A stretch of 64,000 bases of DNA from an uncultured Candidatus Saccharibacteria bacterium (GTDB lineage: Bacteria > Patescibacteriota > Saccharimonadia > Saccharimonadales > Saccharimonadaceae), in the NCBI GenBank assembly GCA_947307225.1, contig CAMZIL010000002.1, forward strand, positions 1 through 64,000. Reading direction: 5' to 3'. Within the stretch, counting starts at the first letter, position 1, and every line of letters starts with the position of its first letter. The position numbers and the translations under genes are program-made. The notes below the pieces were generated by a model. That model was not told where the DNA came from. It worked only from the letters and a program-made list of their open reading frames with translations, and searched no databases. This document shows, piece by piece, positions 24,766 through 33,127 of the stretch.

Positions 24766-25851
24766 ATGTTAAAGAAGGTCTTAAGTGTAATTACGTTGGC
24801 TTTGGTTGCCTTTATTGGCTACCAGGCTTTTTCCGGGGAAGTTGAATTAAATGGCCAGATGATGCCGATGTGGGATGCATTATGCTACTCGTTCCAACAT
24901 CTCAATCCGTGGATTTTATTGCTCTTAATACCGGAGCAGATCTTGATGTATTATGCGGCGGGACAGATTTACTTCGCATTCCTAAAACAGCGTAAAAATT
25001 TCAAGATGACACAGGCGAAGTTGACGCGTATATCTTTGGAAATTAACTTCGTTAACCACGCTTTGCCGAGTGGTGGCGCGAGCGGTTTAGCCTATCTCGT
25101 TTGGCGCCTAAAGGATATTGGCGTAACGGCAGGGCAGATTAGCTTCGTTCATATTTTGCGTTACGGTATCTGTGCGCTAGCTAATACGCTCCAGACCTTC
25201 ATCGCTATCGCAATCGTGTTAATCGCCGGCTGCGTCTTGCCGGGCAAGCATTGGACTTTGGGGCTTGCAGCGCTCGTTGCGCTAGGCATTCAGACCGTGA
25301 TTTTGACGGTATGGCTAATTGTACGCAAGCAGAAAAATATTGATTGGCTATCAGATAAGGCGACGAAGTTTGTGAACGGAATCGTGCGCAAACTTACGCG
25401 CGGCAAAAAGCGCAAATATCTCAAAGAGGACAGCGTTTCGAATTTCTTTGGCGATTTGCGTGGCGACTATTTGACGCTTAAAAAGAATAAGAAAATCTTG
25501 TGGAAGCCAACAATTTGGGGTGCGTTTTATTCCTTCCTTGAGCTTGCAACTTATTGGGTGGTAGCGTGCTCTTTGGGTCATCCGGAAGTATTACCTCAGA
25601 TCATGATTGCTGAGGGCGTGGCGAGCGTAGTTGGTACGGTGATGGTGACGCCAGGTGGCCTCGGTGGCTATGAAGGTGCAATGGTGCTCATTATGGTCGC
25701 AACCGGCGTTGATCCTTCGACGGCTATGATTACGGTTATCGTAACTCGTATCTGCGTGTTGCTCGGTACGATTGTTAGCGGTTGGGGCTTCTACCAGCAG
25801 GCATTGATGAGCCGCGACGATAAGTTTAGGGTCGAAAAAGATGGAAAATAA
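24766..25851 (+). CDS. YbhN/AglD-like flippase-domain membrane protein
   Basis: A 361-residue integral membrane protein with about eight helices, of the UPF0104 / lysylphosphatidylglycerol-synthase membrane-domain family. The family pattern is visible in NFVNHALPSGGASGLAYLVWRLKD (near residue 90; shown in short, the core is LPSGGASG) and in TPGGLGGYEGA (near 297). Members move or transfer lipid-linked groups; the substrate cannot be inferred. The end overlaps xseA by 11 bases. Confidence 0.8.
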   Translation: MLKKVLSVITLALVAFIGYQAFSGEVELNGQMMPMWDALCYSFQHLNPWILLLLIPEQILMYYAAGQIYFAFLKQRKNFKMTQAKLTRISLEINFVNHALPSGGASGLAYLVWRLKDIGVTAGQISFVHILRYGICALANTLQTFIAIAIVLIAGCVLPGKHWTLGLAALVALGIQTVILTVWLIVRKQKNIDWLSDKATKFVNGIVRKLTRGKKRKYLKEDSVSNFFGDLRGDYLTLKKNKKILWKPTIWGAFYSFLELATYWVVACSLGHPEVLPQIMIAEGVASVVGTVMVTPGGLGGYEGAMVLIMVATGVDPSTAMITVIVTRICVLLGTIVSGWGFYQQALMSRDDKFRVEKDGK

Positions 25852-26956
25852 TCCGCAACAGGTCTACACGGTTTCGGATTTTCAGGCAGTTTGCAATCAG
25901 ATTTTAGAGACGGCTTTTACCGGCGTCGTAATCGAGGGCGAAGTCGCGAGTTTCAAGATTAATCAGGGCAAATACGTCTTCTTTGATTTGAAGGATGAAC
26001 AGACGAGCGTTGGCTGTTTTATGATGGCGTTTGCTTTGCGCTTTCCAATCGAAGATGGGATGCGCGTTCGCGTGCGTGCGGTGCCGAAACTGACGAATTG
26101 GGGCAAGTTCTCGTTAACGATTCAGGCGATTGTCCCAGCGGGTGAGGGGAGCATCAAAAAGAGTTTGGAATTGCTTAAAAAGAAGCTAACGGCTGAGGGC
26201 CTGTTCGACGTCGCAAAGAAGCGTCCATTGCCGGACAAGATTACTGCTATCGGTGTTATTTCCAGCACGCAGGCAGCTGGATATGCGGATTTCTGTAAGA
26301 TTTTGAATGAACGTTGGGGTGGTTTGAAGGTGCTGACGGCGCACTGCCAAGTGCAGGGAATGGTTGCGGCGGACCAAATCATTCGTGCGCTCAATTACTT
26401 TAATGAGCATGGCAAAGTAGACGTTATCGCCGTGATTCGTGGTGGCGGCTCGGCGGACGACCTAGCAGTGTTTAATGACGAGGCGCTTGTGCGCGCGATC
26501 GCTGCATCGAAGATTCCGGTCGTGACGGGAATTGGCCATGAAGTGGACGAGAGCTTATGCGATTTGGCGGCCGACGTTGTGGCGTCTACGCCATCGAATG
26601 TGGCGCAAATATTGACGCGCGATCGTCGCGAAGTGGCGAAAAATATCCGCGATGATGTAAAACGAATAAATAATTTGCTCAAGGACAAAATCGACGAAAT
26701 AACAGAGATGAATCGCACCGAATTGAAGCGCGTTTTGCAAGAAATTGTGCGGAAAATCGATGTCGTTTGCGCTGATGTTGCGAGCCAAAGAAAAATTCTA
26801 GAACAATTAAACCCGGAGTGCGTGCTTGAGCGCGGCTATGCATTAGTGCGTGGCGATTTGGCAGTCGGAAATGACGTCGATATCGTATTATCGAAAAAAG
26901 AAGTTAAGGTAAAAGTAATAGCAGTAAAGGAGCGAAAAAATGGCAAAAACAATTAG
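25841..26956 (+). CDS. xseA: Exodeoxyribonuclease VII large subunit
   Basis: Catalytic subunit of the single-strand-specific exonuclease VII. The N-terminal OB-fold covers residues 1-100 (VVIEGEVASFKINQGKYVFFDLKDE), and the catalytic domain has GVISSTQAAGYADF, VIRGGGSADDL and GIGHEVDESLCDLAAD. A coiled-coil C-terminal region follows. At 371 residues it is shorter than the E. coli protein (456), mainly in the C-terminal helices. It overlaps both the upstream flippase-like gene and downstream xseB. Confidence 0.93.
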   Translation: MENNPQQVYTVSDFQAVCNQILETAFTGVVIEGEVASFKINQGKYVFFDLKDEQTSVGCFMMAFALRFPIEDGMRVRVRAVPKLTNWGKFSLTIQAIVPAGEGSIKKSLELLKKKLTAEGLFDVAKKRPLPDKITAIGVISSTQAAGYADFCKILNERWGGLKVLTAHCQVQGMVAADQIIRALNYFNEHGKVDVIAVIRGGGSADDLAVFNDEALVRAIAASKIPVVTGIGHEVDESLCDLAADVVASTPSNVAQILTRDRREVAKNIRDDVKRINNLLKDKIDEITEMNRTELKRVLQEIVRKIDVVCADVASQRKILEQLNPECVLERGYALVRGDLAVGNDVDIVLSKKEVKVKVIAVKERKNGKNN

Positions 26957-27131
26957 CGATAAAATCGATGATCTAAAGACTGGCGTCGAATGGTTTTATT
27001 CGGATGACTTTAAATTGGAAGATGCGAGCGCAAAATATAAAGCGATGACGGAGCTTGCAAAAGAGATCGAGAAAGATTTGGCCGAGTTGAAAAATGAGAT
27101 CTCGGTCATAGATAAAGATTTTAGTAAATAA
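26940..27131 (+). CDS. xseB: Exodeoxyribonuclease VII small subunit
   Basis: A 63-residue helical protein that starts within the end of xseA, behind AAAGGAG. Pattern fits XseB: WFYSDDFKLEDASAKYKAM followed by a coiled-coil EIEKDLAELKNEI. Several copies assemble on each large subunit. Confidence 0.9.
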   Translation: MAKTISDKIDDLKTGVEWFYSDDFKLEDASAKYKAMTELAKEIEKDLAELKNEISVIDKDFSK

Positions 27132-27134
27132 TTC

Positions 27135-27163
27135 TTGCGAAAAAGCATAAGCTTAAATATAAT
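27135..27163 (+). promoter_or_regulatory. Promoter of the 27170 gene, leaderless type
   Basis: TTGCGA (27135-27140), 17-base spacer containing AGCATAAG, TATAAT (27158-27163). Six bases then ATG. Confidence 0.65.
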
Positions 27164-27169
27164 TAGCTT

Positions 27170-28105
27170 ATGGATCAGAATTCTAATATGGGTGGCTTTG
27201 CGCCGATGCCTGGACAAACTGGTATGGGTGGCAATGATACGGTTGTTGCGCCTGATGGTTTTCAGGCCGCGCCTGCGGCAGCTCCGATGCCTGGGGCAGC
27301 TCCAATGAATACTATGCCTAATATGGCTGCGCCTGCGGCGATGCCTGGTATGCCGGCTCCGGCTATGCCTGCTGCTGCGCCTGGTGTTGCGCCAATTAAT
27401 CCAGCGGTTCCTCAGATGAATCCGGCTGCGGCACCAAATGCTGCTACCGCTGCTGCTGGCAAAAAAGATACAACAATGATTGAGACCATTATCTTGGTTA
27501 TCGTCTGTTTGATCGCTGCTGCCGCGATTGTCTTTGCAGTAATTTTCTTCATGAAGTACAACGAGCTTAATACTGATTTCGAATCGCAAAAGTCGATTGC
27601 TGAGGCGAACGCAAGAGTTGAGCAGGAAGAGGCTGATATTGCGAAGTTTGAAGAGGAAAAGAAGCTTCCATTCCAGAAGTTTACCGGCCCAAGCGATTAC
27701 GGCTCTATTAGCTTTGAGTATCCAAAGACTTGGAGCATCTATGTAGAGAGTGATGGTACGGATAATAGCGACTACGTCGCCTACTTCCGTCCTGGCCAAG
27801 TTGATCCAGTTGGCAAGGAAGATTCGCGCTATGCTTTGAGATTCAAGATTATGAATCAGCAGATTACTTCTGTTCAGGAAGAGTACGAAGGTCTGCTCGA
27901 AGATGGCTCTGTTACTTCCAGTGTGTTTAATGCGGATAATAACAAGGTCACCGGCACGATGTATACCGGTAAAATTGCAGAGAATATGAACGGCATCGTG
28001 GTGCTTATTAAGGTTAACGATAAGACCGCCATCTTCCAGACGGATGCGATGATCTATAAGAACGATTTCCAGACGCTTATTAGCAAGATTCGTCGCAACT
28101 CGTAA
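27170..28105 (+). CDS. Single-pass membrane protein with Ala/Pro/Met-rich N-terminus
   Basis: A 311-residue protein of unknown function. Residues 1-100 are low complexity, built from Pro, Ala, Met and Gly (APAMPAAAPG). One membrane helix lies near 104-128 (IETIILVIVCLIAAAAIVFAVIFF), followed by a short coiled coil and a compact outer domain (about 165-311, from FQKFTGPSDYGSISFEYPKTW) resembling PsbP-type beta folds. No signal peptide, so the disordered part should be cytoplasmic. The apparent promoter makes a leaderless message. Confidence 0.7.
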   Translation: MDQNSNMGGFAPMPGQTGMGGNDTVVAPDGFQAAPAAAPMPGAAPMNTMPNMAAPAAMPGMPAPAMPAAAPGVAPINPAVPQMNPAAAPNAATAAAGKKDTTMIETIILVIVCLIAAAAIVFAVIFFMKYNELNTDFESQKSIAEANARVEQEEADIAKFEEEKKLPFQKFTGPSDYGSISFEYPKTWSIYVESDGTDNSDYVAYFRPGQVDPVGKEDSRYALRFKIMNQQITSVQEEYEGLLEDGSVTSSVFNADNNKVTGTMYTGKIAENMNGIVVLIKVNDKTAIFQTDAMIYKNDFQTLISKIRRNS

Positions 28106-28115
28106 TTGAAAATCC

Positions 28116-28149
28116 AAAATCCCTACGCTTTCTTGTGTGGGGATTTTTG
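28116..28149 (+). terminator. Terminator whose T run leads into a promoter
   Basis: AAAATCCCTAC pairs with GTGGGGATTTT (one wobble). The following TTTTTGTTG runs straight into the -10 box at 28153. Confidence 0.7.
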
Positions 28150-28152
28150 TTG

Positions 28153-28158
28153 TAGAAT
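28153..28158 (+). promoter_or_regulatory. -10 box of the histidine-kinase gene, leaderless type
   Basis: TAGAAT six bases before the ATG at 28165; the upstream bases are the terminator's T run. Confidence 0.55.
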
Positions 28159-28164
28159 GGGGAC

Positions 28165-28839
28165 ATGGAGAGTGAGGTAATTGTTGCGCATGAACTGAAA
28201 GCGCCGCTTAGTTTGGTGCGACAACTCGCTTTGTCTTTGGATTTTGAAGAGGATATTGCTGGGGCGCGCGAAGTCGGGCGACAGATTGCTGCGACGAGCG
28301 AACGTGCGTTGCAACAGGTCAATGATTTGACGAGAATCGCCCGCCTCGAGGATGCACTATTTGAGATGGAGCCGGTCAATCCGCGCTTGGTTTGCGACGA
28401 GGTTGTTGGCGAATTGTGGCGGCTATTTGAATTTAATCGTCGCGAACTGAGAATTGAATATCGTAATAAGAGGCGACTCGTGGTCGCGAACCCGCAGCTA
28501 CTGCACTCGGTGGTTTACAATTTTTGCTTGAACGCGATGAACTATGGCGGCGAGGAATTGCCGAGCGAGATTACGGTGATTGACCGCGCAAATAAGATTA
28601 GGATTGCGGTGCGCGATTATGGCCCGGCGGTACCGACGAAGATTTGGCGCGAGATTAAAGATGGCTTCGTGAAGAAGCCAGTGGCGACGCCAATGCGCCC
28701 AGGCTCGAGCGGGCTTGGTCTCTATATCGCAGCGAAATTCGCGAACTATATGGGTTGTGATTTTGGCTTGATTCGTCACCGTGACGGGACGAGTTTCTAT
28801 ATTGATTTGCCGGTAAGCGGGCAGTTGAGTTTTCTATGA
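28165..28839 (+). CDS. Minimal cytoplasmic histidine kinase
   Basis: A 224-residue sensor-less kinase. The phospho-acceptor H-box AHELKAPLS begins at residue 8. The ATPase domain has the N box (NFCLNAMNYG), D box (DYGPAVP) and G box (GSSGLGLYIA). There is no membrane helix, PAS, GAF or HAMP segment, so input must come from a partner or directly from the dimerisation region. The next gene, a lone receiver, overlaps by four bases and is the obvious phosphotransfer partner. Confidence 0.85.
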   Translation: MESEVIVAHELKAPLSLVRQLALSLDFEEDIAGAREVGRQIAATSERALQQVNDLTRIARLEDALFEMEPVNPRLVCDEVVGELWRLFEFNRRELRIEYRNKRRLVVANPQLLHSVVYNFCLNAMNYGGEELPSEITVIDRANKIRIAVRDYGPAVPTKIWREIKDGFVKKPVATPMRPGSSGLGLYIAAKFANYMGCDFGLIRHRDGTSFYIDLPVSGQLSFL

Positions 28840-29180
28840 TATTCGTACTAGAGGATGATCGCGGGTGGGAGAGTTATTACCGCCGGTTTTTGAAGGACAA
28901 GGACCTTCGCTTTTATCGAGATGGCGTAGCGGCGATTGCCGGGATGGATGAAGAGGTGCCGGATTTGGTTATTCTTGATGTCCTTTTGACTGGCCCAACA
29001 GGCTTCGCGGTACTGAATGAAATGCGGAGCTATCCGGAACTAATGAATGTGCCGGTAGCGATAGTTAGCAGCGTATCGATCGCGACGGATATTGCGGATA
29101 AATATGGTGTTGTGGCCGTGCTAGACAAAGGCGAGATGCGCCCGGACGAGCTCAGGGAGTTAGTGGGGCGCTATGCGTGA
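28836..29180 (+). CDS. Stand-alone response-regulator receiver domain
   Basis: A 114-residue receiver domain with no output domain. The acidic pair is in FVLEDD (residues 3-8), the phosphorylated Asp in LVILDVLLTGPTGF (near 48), Ser/Thr in IVSSVS and the conserved Lys in VLDKGE. Signalling must be through protein contacts, as in CheY. It overlaps the kinase gene upstream and recO downstream. Confidence 0.88.
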   Translation: MIFVLEDDRGWESYYRRFLKDKDLRFYRDGVAAIAGMDEEVPDLVILDVLLTGPTGFAVLNEMRSYPELMNVPVAIVSSVSIATDIADKYGVVAVLDKGEMRPDELRELVGRYA

Positions 29181-29874
29181 TCTAAAAACGAAAGCAATCG
29201 TGTTGAAGCGTACAGACTATGGCGAGGCCGATAGAATTTTGCAATTGCTGACGCCTGAGGGTAAGAAATCTGTGATGGCAAAAGGGGTTCGTCGTGAGAA
29301 ATCTAAACTGGCGGGCGGCATTGAGCTGTTTAGTGTTTCCGAGGTTGTGATTCATGAAGGTAAGGGCGAGTTGGGGATTTTAACCTCGGCGAAGCTGCTC
29401 GAGCATTACGACGCATTCGTGCGCGATATTGAGCTACTAGAGCTGGGCGGTAATCTTATGCGCGATGCGTCTAGGCGGGCTGAGCAGGTTGATTCTCCGG
29501 AATTCTTTAATATCTTGCGCCAAAGTCTCCAGTCGGCACAAAAACATGCCCTAGAAGGCTCTGAGACGCGCTGGAAGGAGCTTTTACGCTCTTGGGCGAG
29601 TATGAATATGCTCAGAGCTGCAGGCGAGGAAATTAACCTCAAATACGACGTTTCGGGCTCCAAGCTAACGCCGGATTCTTACTATGTTTGGGACGTAGAA
29701 AATTCGGCATTAGCAGAGCACAGTTCTGGCCGAATTGGCGCGGATCACATAAAGATGATGCGCGTCATGGTGTCGACGCCGCTTGAAGTTGCAATGAAGG
29801 TGGCCGGCTATGCAGACTTGATGGACGAGATTGGCTATATCGTAAAATGCGCCGAAAAGGCAACTAAGGTATAA
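29173..29874 (+). CDS. recO: DNA repair protein RecO
   Basis: Helps load RecA on SSB-coated DNA. The 233-residue protein has the N-terminal OB-fold (KTKAIVLKRTDYGEADRIL, then GVRREKSKLAGGIELFS) and a helical C-terminal part. The zinc-finger cysteines found in some RecO proteins are not present. It overlaps the receiver gene by eight bases, an unusual partner for a repair gene. Confidence 0.88.
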   Translation: MRDLKTKAIVLKRTDYGEADRILQLLTPEGKKSVMAKGVRREKSKLAGGIELFSVSEVVIHEGKGELGILTSAKLLEHYDAFVRDIELLELGGNLMRDASRRAEQVDSPEFFNILRQSLQSAQKHALEGSETRWKELLRSWASMNMLRAAGEEINLKYDVSGSKLTPDSYYVWDVENSALAEHSSGRIGADHIKMMRVMVSTPLEVAMKVAGYADLMDEIGYIVKCAEKATKV

Positions 29875-29875
29875 T
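29870..29875 (+). promoter_or_regulatory. -10 box of the 29882 gene, leaderless type
   Basis: TATAAT overlaps the recO stop codon and ends six bases before the next ATG. Confidence 0.55.
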
Positions 29876-29881
29876 TGAACT

Positions 29882-30142
29882 ATGAGTGAAAAAGATATTG
29901 AAAAAGAAATTTCGGCTATCAAGGCGCGTAATAAGCGCGTAGAGACGGATAAGGCTTGGGAGACAAGCTGGACACGTCGCATTTGCATCATGGTCTTAAC
30001 ATATGCGGTAGTAGTGCTTTATTCGATGACGATTTCGAAGATTTCGAACGCCTGGCTGAGTTCGCTCGTGCCAGTTATGGGCTTTTTGCTTTCGACTTTG
30101 TCGCTGAAGCTCATTCGCGGGCTTTGGGAAAAACATCGTTAA
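29882..30142 (+). CDS. Small two-helix membrane protein
   Basis: An 86-residue protein with a charged N-terminal helix (1-30) and two membrane helices (about 31-50 and 56-76). Unknown function. It has no Shine-Dalgarno sequence; a TATAAT ends six bases before the ATG. It stands between recO and glyS. Confidence 0.7.
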   Translation: MSEKDIEKEISAIKARNKRVETDKAWETSWTRRICIMVLTYAVVVLYSMTISKISNAWLSSLVPVMGFLLSTLSLKLIRGLWEKHR

Positions 30143-30162
30143 AGTGGTAAAATAGGTCTATT

Positions 30163-31476
30163 ATGGCAGCAAAAATGGAAGATATTGTAAGTTTGTGTAA
30201 ACGCCGTGGTTTTATCTGGCAGGGTTCAGATGTCTATGGTGGTATGGCGGGTACCTGGGATTTTGGTCCGCTTGGCGTTGCTCTAAAACGCAAGATTATG
30301 GATGCCTGGTGGGATTACTGGGTTGATAGTCGTGAGGATATGTATGGTGTTGATGCGGCTATTATTATGAATCCGCGCACTTGGCAGGCTTCTGGTCATA
30401 CTGCGACTTTTGCTGATCCGCTCGTAGAATGTGGCGCATGCCATGGCCGTTTCCGCGCCGACAAGATTGCTGATGGTATTTCCGAGAGTGTCACGACCGA
30501 AGAATTTAAAGCACTCAATGTGAAGTGTCCAACTTGCGGAAAGACAGAGTGGGGTGACATTCGTAAGTTCAATATGATGTTCCAGACCCACGTTGGTCCA
30601 GTCGACGATGATAGCTCGATCGCCTATTTGCGCCCTGAAACTGCCCAGGGCATCTTTACGAACTACAAGAACGTTGTTGATACGATTTATCCTGATCTTC
30701 CATTTGGTCTTGCTCAGCAGGGTAAGGCTTTCCGCAATGAGATTTCGCCACGTGACTTTATCTTGCGCGATCGCGAATGTTCGCAGATGGAGATCGAGTA
30801 CTTTGTGGCGCCAGAGACTTGGGAAGAGAATTTTGAAAAGTTACTCAAAGAGCAGCACGAATTCTTGACTGAGGTAATGGGTCTTGATGAGTCAAAGATT
30901 CATAATCTCGAGGTAGCTGAGGCTGATCGCGCACATTATTCCAAGCGTACAGTCGATATCATGTTTGATTATCCAAATGGTCAGGAAGAATTGATGGGCT
31001 TGGCTTATCGCACCGACTTCGATTTGGCAAATATTCAGCGCGAAAGCGGCAAGAATATGGAGTACATCGTTAAAGGTGGTGGCGCGCGCTTTGTCCCGCA
31101 TGTTATCGAACCATCAATTGGCGTCGAGCGCTTGTTGCTCGCTGTATTGACCTGTGCTTATCGCCAAGAAGAGAATCGCATCGTTTTGGCTTTGCCAGAG
31201 AACTTGGCGCCTTATCGCTTCTGTGTATCACCACTTCTCAAGAACAAGCCGGAGTTGGTAGAAAAGGCCCGTGAGGTCTATGCAATGCTGCGCAAGAAAT
31301 ACCAGAATGTGGCTTGGGATGATTCTGGCAACATCGGTAAGCGCTATTTGAAGCAGGACGAGATTGGCACGCCGAAGTGCATTGTGATTGATTTTGACAC
31401 GCTTGAAGACGGAACCGTCACTGTTCGCGATCGCGACACGACCGAGCAGATTCGCGTGAAACCTGAAGAATTATAA
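30163..31476 (+). CDS. glyS: Glycyl-tRNA synthetase, archaeal/eukaryotic alpha2 type
   Basis: Class II synthetase that charges tRNA-Gly. The 437-residue protein shows the single-chain type: SLCKRRGFIWQGSDVYGG at the N-terminus, a zinc-binding insert with CGACH and CPTCGK (near residues 90-126), motif 2 around FRNEISPRDFILRDRE, and motif 3 in GVERLLLAVL. The anticodon-binding domain is C-terminal. A -10-like TAAAAT lies nine bases before the ATG. It ends near a shared terminator with rel. Confidence 0.95.
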   Translation: MAAKMEDIVSLCKRRGFIWQGSDVYGGMAGTWDFGPLGVALKRKIMDAWWDYWVDSREDMYGVDAAIIMNPRTWQASGHTATFADPLVECGACHGRFRADKIADGISESVTTEEFKALNVKCPTCGKTEWGDIRKFNMMFQTHVGPVDDDSSIAYLRPETAQGIFTNYKNVVDTIYPDLPFGLAQQGKAFRNEISPRDFILRDRECSQMEIEYFVAPETWEENFEKLLKEQHEFLTEVMGLDESKIHNLEVAEADRAHYSKRTVDIMFDYPNGQEELMGLAYRTDFDLANIQRESGKNMEYIVKGGGARFVPHVIEPSIGVERLLLAVLTCAYRQEENRIVLALPENLAPYRFCVSPLLKNKPELVEKAREVYAMLRKKYQNVAWDDSGNIGKRYLKQDEIGTPKCIVIDFDTLEDGTVTVRDRDTTEQIRVKPEEL

Positions 31477-31506
31477 AAAATAGCCTCCGAAAGGAGGTTA
31501 TTTTTT
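31475..31506. terminator. Bidirectional terminator between glyS and rel
   Basis: CCTCC-GAAA-GGAGG stem with flanking A and T runs, serving convergent genes. Confidence 0.9.
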
Positions 31507-33066
31507 GTTTTTTGCAGCAGCTTTGGCCTTTTTCTTGGCGGCAATTTTCTCGGCTTTGAGTGCGGCTTTGACGGCGTTCTGCTCTGGGTTGGTGACAAAT
31601 CCCGGGATGAGAGAATGGAGCTGTGACAAGAGTTTATGGCGGGCATGTTTACTGCCGACTTTGTCGAGCCAGCCGGGATTTGGTTTTGAGTTTTTGGCGG
31701 TGATAATTTCGACAATATCGCCACCCTTTAGTTTTGTATTGAGGCTGACCATTTTGCCGTTAATCTTTGCGCCAATACAAGCGGCGCCGATCTCGCTATG
31801 GAGGCGGTAGGCAAAATCTAGCGGCATGGAGCCGTTTGGCAGGTCGATAATGTCGCCCTTTGGCGTGTAGACGAAAATCTTATCGGCGAAGAGAGTGAGC
31901 CGGAGCTTTTTTGTGTCAACCTTTTCGCCGGAAGCAAGCTTCGTGGCGGTCTCTTGAAGCTCTTTGATCCAGAGCAAATTGCTCGGTAGACGACTGACGC
32001 GACCTTCGGTATAGGCGGAAGTAAGTTTTTGTTCGTTGTAGTAGAAGGTTGCCGCAAGCCCGCGTTCGGCGTAGTCGTGCATCTCGCGGGTGCGAATCTG
32101 GAATTCGACGATCTGCTTGTCTTTTGTAATAACGGTAGTATGGATGGACTGATATCCGTTCTGTTTTGGCATGGCGATGTAGTCTTTGATACGGCCATCC
32201 ATTGGCGTAAAGAGGGAATGAATGAGTCCGAGCACAAGATAACAGGTCGTCACGTCATCGACGATAAAACGCAGTGCAATGAGATCGTAGATACGATCGA
32301 TGTTTTGATCGTACTTTGCGAGTTTTTTATGAAGCGAATAGATGGATTTGACGCGACCGTCGCAAGTATACTTGATGCCTTCTTTTTTGAGGAGTTGCTC
32401 GACGGCTTGTTGAGCGTTTTTGAGCTTTTTATCAGCCTGACGGAGTCGCTCTTCGGTAAGCTTTTTGAGTTCTTCGTAGCGTTTTGGATCGAGATAGCGG
32501 AAGCTGGTTTCCTCGATTTCGACACGAGCGCGACCCATCTGGAGGCGATCGGCGAGAGGCGCGAAGACATCTAGTGATTCGTGGGCAATTTTCTGCTGCT
32601 TGTCTGGTGGTAGGGCGCTGAGAGTACGGAGATTATGGAGGCGATCGGCGAGTTTGATGATGAGGACGCGGACGTCCTGGCCGGTTGCGATAAGTAGCTT
32701 TAGGAGATTGTCGGAAGTTTCCGGCAAGTACTCGTCGAGATTTTTCATGCCGCTACGCGCCTTGCCGAGCTTAGTTACGCCGTTCACGAGGAAGGCGACG
32801 TCTTTGCCAAATTGGTCCTCAATGTCTTTTAGCGTTAGGTCGGTATCTTCGACGGTATCATGGAGAATGCCAGCAACAATAGAATCTTCATCCATATTCC
32901 ATTCTTCGAGAATCTTCATAACGGCGAGTGGGTGGACAATATACGGCTCCCCGGTTTTGCGCAATTGCCCCTCGTGTGCCTTGGTGGCGACCTTGATGGC
33001 TTGCTTTATCCGAGTGCGGTCTTTTTCTGCCGACTTCTCATCTATAGATGTTGGCGTTTCGCTCAT
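31498..33066 (-). CDS. rel: RelA/SpoT-family (p)ppGpp synthetase/hydrolase, C-terminally truncated
   Basis: Makes and possibly degrades the alarmone (p)ppGpp. The 522-residue protein has an HD hydrolase domain with intact motifs (IVHPLAVMKIL, GILHDTVEDT, LADRLHNLRTL), the synthetase domain (GRVKSIYSLHKK, DLIALRFIV, DYIAMPKQNGYQSIH), and a TGS domain (FVYTPKGDIIDLPNGSMPLDFA). It stops soon after, without the helical, zinc-finger and ACT domains of the usual 700-plus-residue proteins, which normally bind the ribosome. The tail is Lys/Ala-rich. The -10 TACAAT ends six bases before the ATG, so the message looks leaderless. Confidence 0.92.
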   Translation of the reverse strand: MSETPTSIDEKSAEKDRTRIKQAIKVATKAHEGQLRKTGEPYIVHPLAVMKILEEWNMDEDSIVAGILHDTVEDTDLTLKDIEDQFGKDVAFLVNGVTKLGKARSGMKNLDEYLPETSDNLLKLLIATGQDVRVLIIKLADRLHNLRTLSALPPDKQQKIAHESLDVFAPLADRLQMGRARVEIEETSFRYLDPKRYEELKKLTEERLRQADKKLKNAQQAVEQLLKKEGIKYTCDGRVKSIYSLHKKLAKYDQNIDRIYDLIALRFIVDDVTTCYLVLGLIHSLFTPMDGRIKDYIAMPKQNGYQSIHTTVITKDKQIVEFQIRTREMHDYAERGLAATFYYNEQKLTSAYTEGRVSRLPSNLLWIKELQETATKLASGEKVDTKKLRLTLFADKIFVYTPKGDIIDLPNGSMPLDFAYRLHSEIGAACIGAKINGKMVSLNTKLKGGDIVEIITAKNSKPNPGWLDKVGSKHARHKLLSQLHSLIPGFVTNPEQNAVKAALKAEKIAAKKKAKAAAKNKK

Positions 33067-33072
33067 AGTATT

Positions 33073-33078
33073 ATTGTA
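33073..33078 (-). promoter_or_regulatory. -10 box of rel, leaderless type
   Basis: On the minus strand TGC-TACAAT followed by six bases and the rel ATG. A divergent TATATT for the 33128 gene lies at 33090-33095. Confidence 0.55.
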
Positions 33079-33127
33079 GCATTTTATGATATATTGAAGA
33101 TAACGCTTATGTTAAGAAGGAGCAAAG

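Noticed and set aside
26996-28117. 373-codon minus-strand frame opposite xseB and the 27170 gene
   Set aside because: Complement of the Ala/Pro/Met-rich repeat gives Arg/His-rich low complexity; no start signal; the plus-strand genes have good starts and a promoter.
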